This document shows positions 1 to 6,547 of a stretch of DNA of 6,547 nt, in pieces; within the stretch, counting starts at the first letter, position 1, and every line of letters begins with the position of its first letter. Under the pieces are notes generated by a model that was given only the letters and a program-made list of their open reading frames with translations, was not told the DNA's origin and did no database searches. A program made the translations under genes and the position numbers. The stretch is from Caldifarciminota bacterium (GTDB lineage: Bacteria; Hydrothermota; Hydrothermia; B15-G9; DRBW01): assembly GCA_011042705.1 (NCBI GenBank), contig DRBW01000139.1:1-6547 (forward strand). The letters are read 5' to 3'.

Positions 1-815
1 CCCTGATAAACGTTGAAAAAGGCCTCCAGATCCCCCTTTGATCCGGTCCCCTGGACAGCAGGGAGAATTCTGTCTCCCACCACTTCGGGCTTTCGGGTCC
101 GAAGGAGTTCCAGAAGGTATTTCCTGAGGTCCAGGAAACCCAGTTCGACCAGTTTGAGTGCCTTTCCGGGGGAACCTCCGCTCAACCTGAAGAGGAGTTT
201 CTTTTCGTTCAACCCTAAGTCGAGAGACATGAACTCTCCTTCGTCGAGGGGCGTGAATTTTACCCTCCTTGCCCTGGATATGATTGTAGGAAGTACTTTT
301 TCGGGCTGCGAGGAGATCAGGAGAAAGGTGGTTCTCGGCGGTGGTTCCTCCAGTGTTTTAAGGAAGGCGTTTTGAGCTTCCAGGCTGAGGTTCTCGGCAT
401 TGAGAATGAGGACAACCCTGTACCTTGCCTCATAGGGGGCTTTCGAGAGCTCCTTTTTCAGCTCCCTGATCTGATTAATAGAGATTTCCCTGGCAGGATC
501 GTAAGAAGGCGGCCTTATCCTGCCTTTCTCGCCCATTTCCTCAATCCAATCTTCGGGATTGCCCGGCAGGAGGACGATGAGATCGGGATGAGAAAAGCTC
601 AAAATCATCCTGCAAGTGCGACATCGATTGCAGGGCCTGACCTCCGGGTTCTCGCAATTGAGGGCTTTTGCGAACTCCAGCGCGAGTGTAGCCTTGCCTA
701 TTCCTTCTGGACCTTCGAAAAGGTAGGCGGAAGCGATATCCCCGCTATTTATTGCCGCACTGAGGAAGTTTTTTGCCCTTTTCTGACCGACCACCCTGCT
801 GAAATCAACCTTCAC
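1..815 (-). CDS. holB: DNA polymerase III subunit delta' (partial, 3' end outside window)
   Basis: This is the delta' subunit of the cytoplasmic clamp loader, which helps load the beta sliding clamp onto primed DNA. It is translated here from a GTG at 815 and gives 271 residues with no stop before the left edge; family members are usually a little over 300, so a C-terminal piece is missing. Visible landmarks are the N-terminal VVGQKRA (8-14), a P-loop-like GPEGIGKAT (35-43), a four-cysteine zinc module (C54, C62, C65, C68), the Walker-B-region motif NAENLSLEAQNAFLKTLEEP (139-158) and a sensor-like PTIISRAR (176-183). The alanine after the P-loop lysine and the alanine in place of Cys in the usual SRC motif are departures from the ATPase-type consensus; a degenerate P-loop is common in delta'. 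The start is well fixed: an in-frame TAA lies at 845-843, no other start codon falls between it and the GTG, and a purine-rich AAGGAAGG ends 6 bases upstream. It overlaps the acyltransferase gene by 11 bases. Identification is by motif recognition; the family is clear. Confidence 0.93.
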   Translation of the reverse strand, partial: MKVDFSRVVGQKRAKNFLSAAINSGDIASAYLFEGPEGIGKATLALEFAKALNCENPEVRPCNRCRTCRMILSFSHPDLIVLLPGNPEDWIEEMGEKGRIRPPSYDPAREISINQIRELKKELSKAPYEARYRVVLILNAENLSLEAQNAFLKTLEEPPPRTTFLLISSQPEKVLPTIISRARRVKFTPLDEGEFMSLDLGLNEKKLLFRLSGGSPGKALKLVELGFLDLRKYLLELLRTRKPEVVGDRILPAVQGTGSKGDLEAFFNVYQ

Positions 816-1398
816 CGCTCGCCTTCCTTTCGGCTTCTCTGTTTATTTTCAGGAGCAACTCCTCCATCTCCTCCCTCGATTTTTCCCGCGGGTCCACTTC
901 TTTGAGTTCTATGACGCAGCGCGAGAAAGGAACCGGCACTTCGAACCTGTCCCAGCTGCCCAGTTTGCGGTGTCTCGAGTAACCTACGCCGATCAAAACG
1001 GCCGGCACGCCAGCCATTTTCAAAAGTTTAAAGGTCTCCTCTTTGAAATGCCATCGGGGCCCTTTAGGACCGTCAGGGGTAATGGCTATGCTGGCGCCCT
1101 TTTTCAGGGCGTCCAGAAGTTTTTTCCCTCCTCTTATTCCCCCCCGCGTGGAGGATCCGCGAGCCAGCATGTAGCCGTATCTGAGGAGAAGGCCGGCTGC
1201 CATTTCTCCGTCCCTGTGGGCGGAGACCAGAGCGCAGATTCCTCTGTTTCTCCAGGAATAGGGGAGGGGAAACACCTTGCTGTGCCAGAAAACATAGGCA
1301 CAGGGAGCGGCGGGGTCGTTCCCGTTTATCCTGATCCTGAGGGTTTTTATCCACAACGGATAGAGGAGGCCTATTAGCTTTTCCAGGAAATTCCTCAT
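805..1398 (-). CDS. DUF374 family lysophospholipid acyltransferase-like protein
   Basis: This 197-residue protein belongs to the DUF374 family (COG2121 type), which is related to glycerolipid acyltransferases; the exact acyl donor and acceptor of the family are not established. Motifs seen in order are FWHSK (37-41), SAHRDGE (59-65), GSSTRGG (81-87), ITPDGPKGPRW (106-116) and the C-terminal SWDRFEVPVPFSR (148-160). The His of FWHSK and the downstream acidic residues are candidates for catalytic or binding positions, by analogy with other acyltransferases. The N-terminus (4-20, FLEKLIGLLYPLWIKTL) is an amphipathic or weakly hydrophobic stretch that could hold the enzyme at the inner membrane. 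The length is typical. The ATG at 1398 lies one base after the stop of the ComEA-like gene, with no clear Shine-Dalgarno sequence, so translation probably depends on ribosomes finishing the upstream gene. Its end overlaps holB by 11 bases. The family assignment is firm; a role in lipid A or other envelope lipid modification is inference. Confidence 0.88.
   Translation of the reverse strand: MRNFLEKLIGLLYPLWIKTLRIRINGNDPAAPCAYVFWHSKVFPLPYSWRNRGICALVSAHRDGEMAAGLLLRYGYMLARGSSTRGGIRGGKKLLDALKKGASIAITPDGPKGPRWHFKEETFKLLKMAGVPAVLIGVGYSRHRKLGSWDRFEVPVPFSRCVIELKEVDPREKSREEMEELLLKINREAERKASGEG
822..829 (-). promoter_or_regulatory. Ribosome binding site of holB
   Basis: AAGGAAGG on the minus strand resembles a Shine-Dalgarno sequence and sits 6 bases before the GTG at 815-813. 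It lies inside the end of the upstream acyltransferase gene. It supports the GTG as the holB start, which is also the first possible start codon after the in-frame stop at 845-843. Confidence 0.6.
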
Positions 1399-1402
1399 CT
1401 CA
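1396..1402 (-). promoter_or_regulatory. TGAGATG stop-start junction, ComEA-like gene to acyltransferase gene
   Basis: The stop TGA (1402-1400) and the following ATG (1398-1396) are separated by a single G. The upstream ATCTCCCCC is pyrimidine-rich and offers no ribosome binding site, which again points to coupled translation within one transcript. Confidence 0.6.
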
Positions 1403-1765
1403 GGGGGAGATCATAACTTTGTCGCGAAGGGCCTCGAGCTTTTTGGGGCCTATACCGGGGACTTCCAGAAGGTCTTCAATGCGTCGGAATCCTCCCTTTT
1501 TTCTCCTGAGCTCAATTATCCTTTTAGCCGTTTTCTTCCCGATGCCCGGCAAAAGGATGAGCTCGTCGTATCTCGCGGAGTTCAGGTCGATGGGAAATAT
1601 CGATTTTATCGGGCGAGCGGTCTCCTCCATTTTTTTAACTTTACTTCTGCCCTTCTCGATGAAAAGGAGGATATTGCCAAGAGTAAAGGACAGAACGAGA
1701 AAAATGAGGATCGCTGTTTCTTCCCTGGATAGTTGCAGGTTGATCTTCAGTTGCTGCCAGTCCAT
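1400..1765 (-). CDS. Membrane-anchored helix-hairpin-helix (ComEA-like) protein
   Basis: This is a 121-residue protein with one predicted membrane helix (about 17-36, TAILIFLVLSFTLGNILLFI), a short basic linker, and a C-terminal tandem helix-hairpin-helix domain (57-121). The domain starts with the ComEA-typical IDLNSA (59-64) and carries two hairpins, LPGIGKKTA (72-80) and VPGIGPKKL (102-110). Such domains bind double-stranded DNA non-specifically, and ComEA proteins act as DNA receptors in natural competence. Here the charge distribution (near neutral before the helix, KGRSKVKK after it) fits a cytoplasmic C-terminus better than the outside-facing one of classical ComEA. Isolated ComEA-like proteins also occur in many genomes without known competence roles. 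The ATG at 1765 shares its A with the TGA of sprA (TGATG), which indicates translational coupling; no Shine-Dalgarno sequence is visible. The domain call is secure, but the function as a competence receptor is not. Confidence 0.88.
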   Translation of the reverse strand: MDWQQLKINLQLSREETAILIFLVLSFTLGNILLFIEKGRSKVKKMEETARPIKSIFPIDLNSARYDELILLPGIGKKTAKRIIELRRKKGGFRRIEDLLEVPGIGPKKLEALRDKVMISP

Positions 1766-1767
1766 CA
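1763..1767 (-). promoter_or_regulatory. TGATG stop-start overlap coupling sprA to the ComEA-like gene
   Basis: On the minus strand the sprA stop TGA (1767-1765) and the next ATG (1765-1763) share one base. The preceding bases (TTTTAAATTC) contain no Shine-Dalgarno-like sequence, so re-initiation by ribosomes that have just ended sprA is the likely way the downstream gene is translated. The arrangement is seen directly; the mechanism is inferred from how such overlaps usually work. Confidence 0.7.
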
Positions 1768-4700
1768 GAATTTAAAACTGGCGTTTGCCGTTAAACCTAT
1801 CTCCTTGCGGGTCCTGCCCGTAAGCCGGTTTTTGTCGACGACGTAGTTGAAATTCAACCCTCCGGTTACGCTCCTCGAGAAGTTATAAGAGCCGTTGAGT
1901 TCCAGAGAAAACTTCCGGTTGCTGGCGGTGGGGGTGCCGGTCTGTATCGTTTTGGAATCCTCTATGTTAAATCTCAGGGAGGTGCTCAGCTCACTCTTTA
2001 TTCTCAATACTTTCCTGCCGAAGAGGGGCAGCTTGAAGCCCTGTGGGTTCCTGAAGGAATAACTTACGTCGAAAGAAAGGACTTTTCTGTCGTTCTCCTG
2101 GGTTGAGGTCTGGAAGCCGTAGTTTTTCTGTTCGCTTCTGTTCCAGGAAAAGGAGCTGTTGGCACTCAGCCCGTTTTTAAAGTTTAATCTCAGTGAGGGG
2201 GAGAGAGATTGGTCCCAGCGGTCCTGCGTCACGAGGTCCTGAGCCAGGTCTTTTTGTTTCTGGCTCGATCTGTTGAAAGTGGCTTGAAAAGATGCGCTCT
2301 GCAGGTAATTGTCACTTTTGGGAATGATCCCTTTGAGCGAATTTATGTTCAGGGTCAAATTGGGCCAGGTGAGGTTAACTGCCCTGTATTTCGCACCATA
2401 GCTTTTGTTGTCGGTGATGTTATAGTTCCAGGAATAATTCAGGCTGGCAAAGGATAGATTGAATCGGCCCGAGATGTTGAACGTGTTGCTGAGGCTTCTC
2501 GTGCTTCTCGTGTTGTCGTATGAAGGGAGTTCTATTTTTTCAGTGAATCCGAGCCGATATTTCCAGTCCGGCCTGTCAGTGGCCATCCTGTAGTCGGCTG
2601 TCCTGTTATAGGTATACGAGAAGGAGGGAGCCTGGAAGAAATTGGCCAGTTTGTCGAAGAGTTTGAGTATGGGATGGAAAGGGCCTCCGCCGCCGGGGAC
2701 GGTGTCCATCGCCTCGTTTCTCAGGGAGCCTATGAACCTTAAGAATCTCGGAATTTCAAGCGAGAAACTGGCATCGAGATTTGTGGTCTGGTTGAAATCG
2801 CGAAGCCCCAGGGTGTCCATGATCAGGTCTTCCGGCCTGTTCTCATCGTAGTGCGCCCTGTATGTCAGGTTGGGAGATAAGATGCGAAAGAGGCTGAAGC
2901 TGTAATTGAGGGTCAATTCTTCCGATCTCCCCATCTCTTTACCGAAGAACCTGGATTTGTCCCACAGGAGATTGTGGGTGCGTCCCATGGAGTAAGAGGC
3001 ATTTAAATTCCTCAGGATTCTATAGGAAATGGAGCCGTTTATTTCCCCGATCTCCCTTGGGGTCACGGTCTTCGTCCCCGACATAAGGTCATAGACATGA
3101 GTAGAATCCTTGTTGTAGGCCAGTGAAAAGCTGTAATTTGACGGGAAGTAGTAGATCTCCGTCCCCAATATTTTAAGAGGTTTCCCGACCACAGGGCTAT
3201 AGGAATAAGAGAAGGTCAGGGTCCTTCTCATGGAATTTGTCATTTTCGTCGGCGTCTTGCTTTCGTTCTCGTTGCCAGAAAGCTGGAGGGCGATGGGATC
3301 CACGAACCACTTTAACAGGCGGTTCTTGGACCCCCTCTTGCTAAAGCGAAAGCTGAAGCTCTGGGCAAAACCGGCGCTCTTCTCTGCCTGTCGCTGCTCG
3401 TCGGTCAGCAGGACATCGCTTCCGACCCCATATTTGGGCTGGTTTTCGTTTTTGCTCCTCGAATAGGTGAGAGGCAGTGAGAAACCCCATTCTTTCGGGA
3501 GGAAGCTCTCCAGATGAAAGGTGGTCGACGCCGAATAAGACTGTTTGGTCTCCCTGCCCGGAGTGGACGATGTGAGAGAGCGGAAGTTGTCTTCTTCCCT
3601 CGTCACAGTCAGGTTGCCTTCAATGATATCGGCGATCTTGAAATCAACGCGAGTGTTCATGGCGATCCCGCTTTCCCTGTGGGGTCCCGACACACGCAGC
3701 TCGTCGACCCAGAACTCGCCTGTGAGAGGTGTGTCGGAGCTGTCGTTCAATATCCCCACCTCGTACATCCTGATGTCAGTCAGGGTGGGCCTACCCTTGA
3801 AAGCAAGGTTTCCCCTCCTGTAGTAAGCATATTGATTCTGGGCAGTGTCCAGTATGGACTTTTTGAATTGAGTCAGGGAATCGAGGCATACCGACACCGA
3901 TGTCCACTCGTTGTCCTTGAGGCGGAACCTGTATTCGTAGAAGTTATTGGTGTCGGCGCCGATCCTTATGAAGAAAATGGGGTAAAAGTCCATGGGATAT
4001 CTTGACTTGAGGAATAGCTTGAGTTCCCTGTATTCCAGGATGTCCTGCTTTTCATAAAGCACCCTGTGAGCTACGCCCCCGTGGTTTTTGCCCATGTTCT
4101 CGAAGGTGAGGGTCATCGACTGTTCTCTCTCCCAGACACCCCTCGTGTCTCTCTTCAGTTTGACCTGGGGCGGGGGACTGTAGTAGGAATGTTCCTTATT
4201 GTTGGCAAGCCCGACCCTGAACCTCTCCGTTAATGTGTCGGGAGGATTCAGACTGTCGACAGTGAACAGCCCGAAGTTCCTCCAGCGGTTGCCGGTGATC
4301 TCCATCTTGGCGATCATGATCGTGTCCGGCCCGCTGAAGTCGGAGATCCAGAGGCGCGCATAGCGTATCTGGTCCCATGAAGGATTTCCGAATGTCCTGT
4401 AGTAGCGGGAATCTTTTATAGGTATTCTGTAATACTTCCAGCCTGCATCGGTGACGGTATCGGGCCTTATGAAACTTGTGTCGTCGAGGTCAATGGTGAA
4501 TTCGAAATAATCGTTGCTCTGATCGACGAACCCGTTGTTGTCCAGATCCATGTTGTCGGGTTCGCCGCCGTTTTTCTCCGTTCCGTTGATCTTGCTGTAG
4601 TCCCATTTCTTCTTGGGGTCATAGTGATAATCGTCGTTTCCATCGTCGTACTGGACGACCCCGGAATCGGGTGGGGTCCATTTGTCGTCATCGCCCATAA

Positions 4701-6547
4701 CACCGTCAAGACCAGTGTCCTCTGAATATTCGAGGGTTCCGTTTCCGTTCCTGTCCTCGTTGGTTATGTGGTCGCTGGGGTCGACTCCTCTGACCCTGCC
4801 CGCCCTGTCCCTCCACACCCTGGCTTCGGGAATGTTGTAACCGAGATCGATGTTGAGTTTTGCACCGCTTCCCTTGATGAATATCTCCAGATAGTCCATG
4901 TTCGTCATGTCGGTGCCCACCTTGCTGAGGATCGTCTCCAGGCTGACCCATTTCCTCTCGCCCGATCCGGCGGTGTCCACTACGATAAAGAGAACCGTGG
5001 TGTTTTTGTCCTTCTCTTCCTCGGATAGATTGGGATAGATGTCTCCGGCCTTGACCATGTCGGGGGGTATAGCCCAGATTATTTTCCCCAGGCCTGCTGT
5101 GTCCAGGGGAGCTCCTGTCGTGTCGAGGGGTATGCTTCCCCTCACCCAGGAAGTACGCGAGATGGGAAGGGCCGAGGCGAGTTTCACGCCCTCCATATCA
5201 TCCAGATAGGCGTCGTTTTTGATGTTGGGATTGGGAAAGGATTTGGCGATCTCGCCGTGTACGCGAAGGTAACCGGGCTCCTCGGTGGATATGAGGGGCA
5301 GCTTGTTCAGAAATGTCGTGAGAGCCGTGAGTTTGAGATCCAGGTTCATGTCCAGCTCACCGAGGACATTTCTCGTGGGTTCCTCCCCGAGCCTGGGCCT
5401 TTCCTCTATCGTCCCCTCGCTACGCATGAGCCATGACGAGCCGATTTTGAAAACATCGGACCATTCGTATTCAAATCGAGTTGCCACCAGGGATTTCTGT
5501 TTCTGCGATATGAAAGGTGCGTAGTCAAAAGAGATGCTCAGATCGGCATTGGGGTCGCTGAGGACCTCGTCGTTTAAAATTGTCAGTATCCCCGCTTCGT
5601 AGTCTATGGTGTAATCAACACCCTTTTTGAGTACCCTGCCGTTGTATTTCACGACTTCACTTCCCTCAATGATGTTCACCACACCCAGGGAGATGATGTC
5701 CGATCTCTGGCCGAGCACCACATCCATGTAATACTTTCTTCCCTGGTCGGGCTGAAGCGTCCTGTACCAGTATATGGCCGAATCGGGTTCTGCCAGGGCG
5801 GTATCCTGAAAGGGAAGGGGAGAAGGGAAAAAGAGGTAGCCGTTCACGAGGTCCAGAATAGTGACGAGCTGACCGTTTATGGTCCTGGTCTGTTCAACAC
5901 GTCCATCGCCGTTCACATCGAGCCCGAGGATCTCCAGATAGGTTTTGCCGTTTTCGCCCGTGGAATCTATACCCGAGGCCTCTTTTTTAATCTGAATCTG
6001 GAGCTTGCTGTAAACGAGATCGGTGCCTCCGAGGCTATAGACGTTTTTTAACTCGAGAAGCCAAAGGCTCTTCTCAACGTATTCCTGGTGATTCTGAGGA
6101 TTCGGGTTTATGTAGATTGGAAGGTGCCCGGGGCGGATGAGCTTCAGCTTGAGGTTCGTAGTATCGCTCACGTCGCCGACGGTTTTGCCCGAGTAGGTCG
6201 TATAGTAGACTCCCAGAATCTGGGGGTCGCTGAGGGGGTTTTTCAGTATCTCCAGGACGTTGCCCGGATGAAGCGTGTAATCTATTCCCCTCTGGAGCCA
6301 GTTAAACCTTCCCGAATCGAGATAGGTCGTATCCGGCTCCGCTGCGTCTATTTCGTAGAAATAGGCAATGCCGGGTTTTGCGTTCATTATCGAGTCGTTG
6401 GAGTGATTTCCGTCATCGAGGAAGACCTCTATGTTGGTGATGGAGTCGGTCTCTCCCAGCCAGAAAAACTTGCCCTTTATGTAATCCGCGTCATAGATCT
6501 TTATGGTGTCCATGCTGGTTCCCGGGGTGATGGTTCTGTTCTGGGTC
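1765..6547 (-). CDS. sprA: T9SS outer-membrane translocon SprA/Sov (partial, 5' end outside window)
   Basis: This is the giant outer-membrane beta-barrel that forms the export pore of the type IX secretion system (SprA in Flavobacterium, Sov in Porphyromonas), which carries folded proteins from periplasm to cell surface. The frame stays open to the right edge, so the ATG at 6513 (residue 1 below) is internal: eleven more in-frame codons precede it and it has no ribosome binding site. About 1,593 residues are present, against roughly 2,400-2,500 in characterised members, so several hundred N-terminal residues including the signal peptide are missing. Family signatures in order: LELKNVYSLGG (153-163), NGRVLKKGVDYTIDYEAG (291-308), GYLRVHGEIAKSFPNPN (414-430) with AYLDDMEG (435-442), EDTGLDG (598-604), IRYARLWISDFSGPDTI (716-732), ITGNRWRNFGLF (739-750) and FWVDELRVSG (934-943). 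From about 950 to 1582 the protein is a run of alternating polar and aromatic strands ending in ASFKF, as expected for a barrel C-terminus with a final Phe. Three acidic Asp/Asn-Gly loops (199, 587, 656) resemble calcium sites. Family assignment is by recognised motifs; substrates and the partners PorV and Plug lie outside the window. Confidence 0.93.
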   Translation of the reverse strand, partial: TQNRTITPGTSMDTIKIYDADYIKGKFFWLGETDSITNIEVFLDDGNHSNDSIMNAKPGIAYFYEIDAAEPDTTYLDSGRFNWLQRGIDYTLHPGNVLEILKNPLSDPQILGVYYTTYSGKTVGDVSDTTNLKLKLIRPGHLPIYINPNPQNHQEYVEKSLWLLELKNVYSLGGTDLVYSKLQIQIKKEASGIDSTGENGKTYLEILGLDVNGDGRVEQTRTINGQLVTILDLVNGYLFFPSPLPFQDTALAEPDSAIYWYRTLQPDQGRKYYMDVVLGQRSDIISLGVVNIIEGSEVVKYNGRVLKKGVDYTIDYEAGILTILNDEVLSDPNADLSISFDYAPFISQKQKSLVATRFEYEWSDVFKIGSSWLMRSEGTIEERPRLGEEPTRNVLGELDMNLDLKLTALTTFLNKLPLISTEEPGYLRVHGEIAKSFPNPNIKNDAYLDDMEGVKLASALPISRTSWVRGSIPLDTTGAPLDTAGLGKIIWAIPPDMVKAGDIYPNLSEEEKDKNTTVLFIVVDTAGSGERKWVSLETILSKVGTDMTNMDYLEIFIKGSGAKLNIDLGYNIPEARVWRDRAGRVRGVDPSDHITNEDRNGNGTLEYSEDTGLDGVMGDDDKWTPPDSGVVQYDDGNDDYHYDPKKKWDYSKINGTEKNGGEPDNMDLDNNGFVDQSNDYFEFTIDLDDTSFIRPDTVTDAGWKYYRIPIKDSRYYRTFGNPSWDQIRYARLWISDFSGPDTIMIAKMEITGNRWRNFGLFTVDSLNPPDTLTERFRVGLANNKEHSYYSPPPQVKLKRDTRGVWEREQSMTLTFENMGKNHGGVAHRVLYEKQDILEYRELKLFLKSRYPMDFYPIFFIRIGADTNNFYEYRFRLKDNEWTSVSVCLDSLTQFKKSILDTAQNQYAYYRRGNLAFKGRPTLTDIRMYEVGILNDSSDTPLTGEFWVDELRVSGPHRESGIAMNTRVDFKIADIIEGNLTVTREEDNFRSLTSSTPGRETKQSYSASTTFHLESFLPKEWGFSLPLTYSRSKNENQPKYGVGSDVLLTDEQRQAEKSAGFAQSFSFRFSKRGSKNRLLKWFVDPIALQLSGNENESKTPTKMTNSMRRTLTFSYSYSPVVGKPLKILGTEIYYFPSNYSFSLAYNKDSTHVYDLMSGTKTVTPREIGEINGSISYRILRNLNASYSMGRTHNLLWDKSRFFGKEMGRSEELTLNYSFSLFRILSPNLTYRAHYDENRPEDLIMDTLGLRDFNQTTNLDASFSLEIPRFLRFIGSLRNEAMDTVPGGGGPFHPILKLFDKLANFFQAPSFSYTYNRTADYRMATDRPDWKYRLGFTEKIELPSYDNTRSTRSLSNTFNISGRFNLSFASLNYSWNYNITDNKSYGAKYRAVNLTWPNLTLNINSLKGIIPKSDNYLQSASFQATFNRSSQKQKDLAQDLVTQDRWDQSLSPSLRLNFKNGLSANSSFSWNRSEQKNYGFQTSTQENDRKVLSFDVSYSFRNPQGFKLPLFGRKVLRIKSELSTSLRFNIEDSKTIQTGTPTASNRKFSLELNGSYNFSRSVTGGLNFNYVVDKNRLTGRTRKEIGLTANASFKF

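Noticed and set aside
13..905. Two long plus-strand open frames (13-375 and 372-905).
   Set aside because: They lie opposite holB, whose minus-strand reading has clear family motifs throughout. Their translations show no recognisable domain and look like antisense shadows.
970..1775. Plus-strand open frames opposite the acyltransferase and ComEA-like genes (970-1377, 1419-1775), and a minus-strand frame at 1073-1354.
   Set aside because: Each covers a gene with strong family evidence in another frame, and none has a plausible protein of its own.
2494..2511. Perfect 9-base tandem repeat (gcttctcgt twice).
   Set aside because: It encodes Thr-Arg-Ser twice in a loop of the SprA barrel. With only two copies inside a coding region, it is not evidence of a regulatory or mobile element.
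3514..4005. A 163-residue plus-strand open frame, and shorter ones on both strands within the sprA region.
   Set aside because: All lie inside the uninterrupted sprA frame. Their compositions (low complexity, odd residue runs) are what out-of-frame reading of this gene would give.
6511..6513. ATG at 6513 as the start of sprA.
   Set aside because: The frame continues open upstream for the remaining 34 bases, there is no ribosome binding site, and the protein would lack a signal peptide and several hundred residues normal for the family.
1..6547. CRISPR arrays, tRNA or rRNA genes, insertion sequences, intrinsic terminators.
   Set aside because: Both strands were read for these and none was seen. 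The genes abut or overlap, which leaves no room for intergenic elements.

Overview
The window looks like bacterial chromosome from a Gram-negative lineage of the wider FCB (Fibrobacterota-Chlorobiota-Bacteroidota) assemblage. The main evidence is one very large gene for a SprA/Sov-type outer-membrane translocon, the pore of the type IX secretion system (T9SS), which is typical of Bacteroidota and also occurs in several FCB-related candidate phyla. The neighbours differ from the usual Bacteroidota sprA locus. GC is roughly half (estimated by eye), and AGG is the dominant arginine codon where I counted it. I would therefore lean towards an uncultured FCB-related phylum rather than a classical Bacteroidota genome, but the window does not settle the phylum.

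Everything that is clearly coding lies on the minus strand, so the genes read from right to left. From 6547 to 1765 is the 3' two thirds or so of sprA. Its frame is still open at the right edge, so its true start lies outside. Next are a small membrane-anchored helix-hairpin-helix (ComEA-like) protein at 1765-1400, a DUF374-family predicted acyltransferase at 1398-805, and the DNA polymerase III delta' subunit (holB), which starts with GTG at 815 and runs off the left edge.

The four genes are packed without gaps: stop and start share one base, are separated by one base, and overlap by 11 bases. No terminator or promoter can be seen between them. They look like one polycistronic, translationally coupled operon whose promoter is outside the window. 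Functionally it joins an envelope-secretion gene and a probable lipid-modifying enzyme to a replication clamp-loader subunit. Shared expression is supported by the layout, but a shared pathway is not shown.

No tRNA, rRNA, CRISPR array, insertion sequence or non-coding stretch above 300 bases is present. I see no wholly new system. The points of most interest are the sprA gene in this unusual operon, the predicted inside-facing orientation of the ComEA-like protein, and the calcium-loop-like motifs in the SprA ectodomain.
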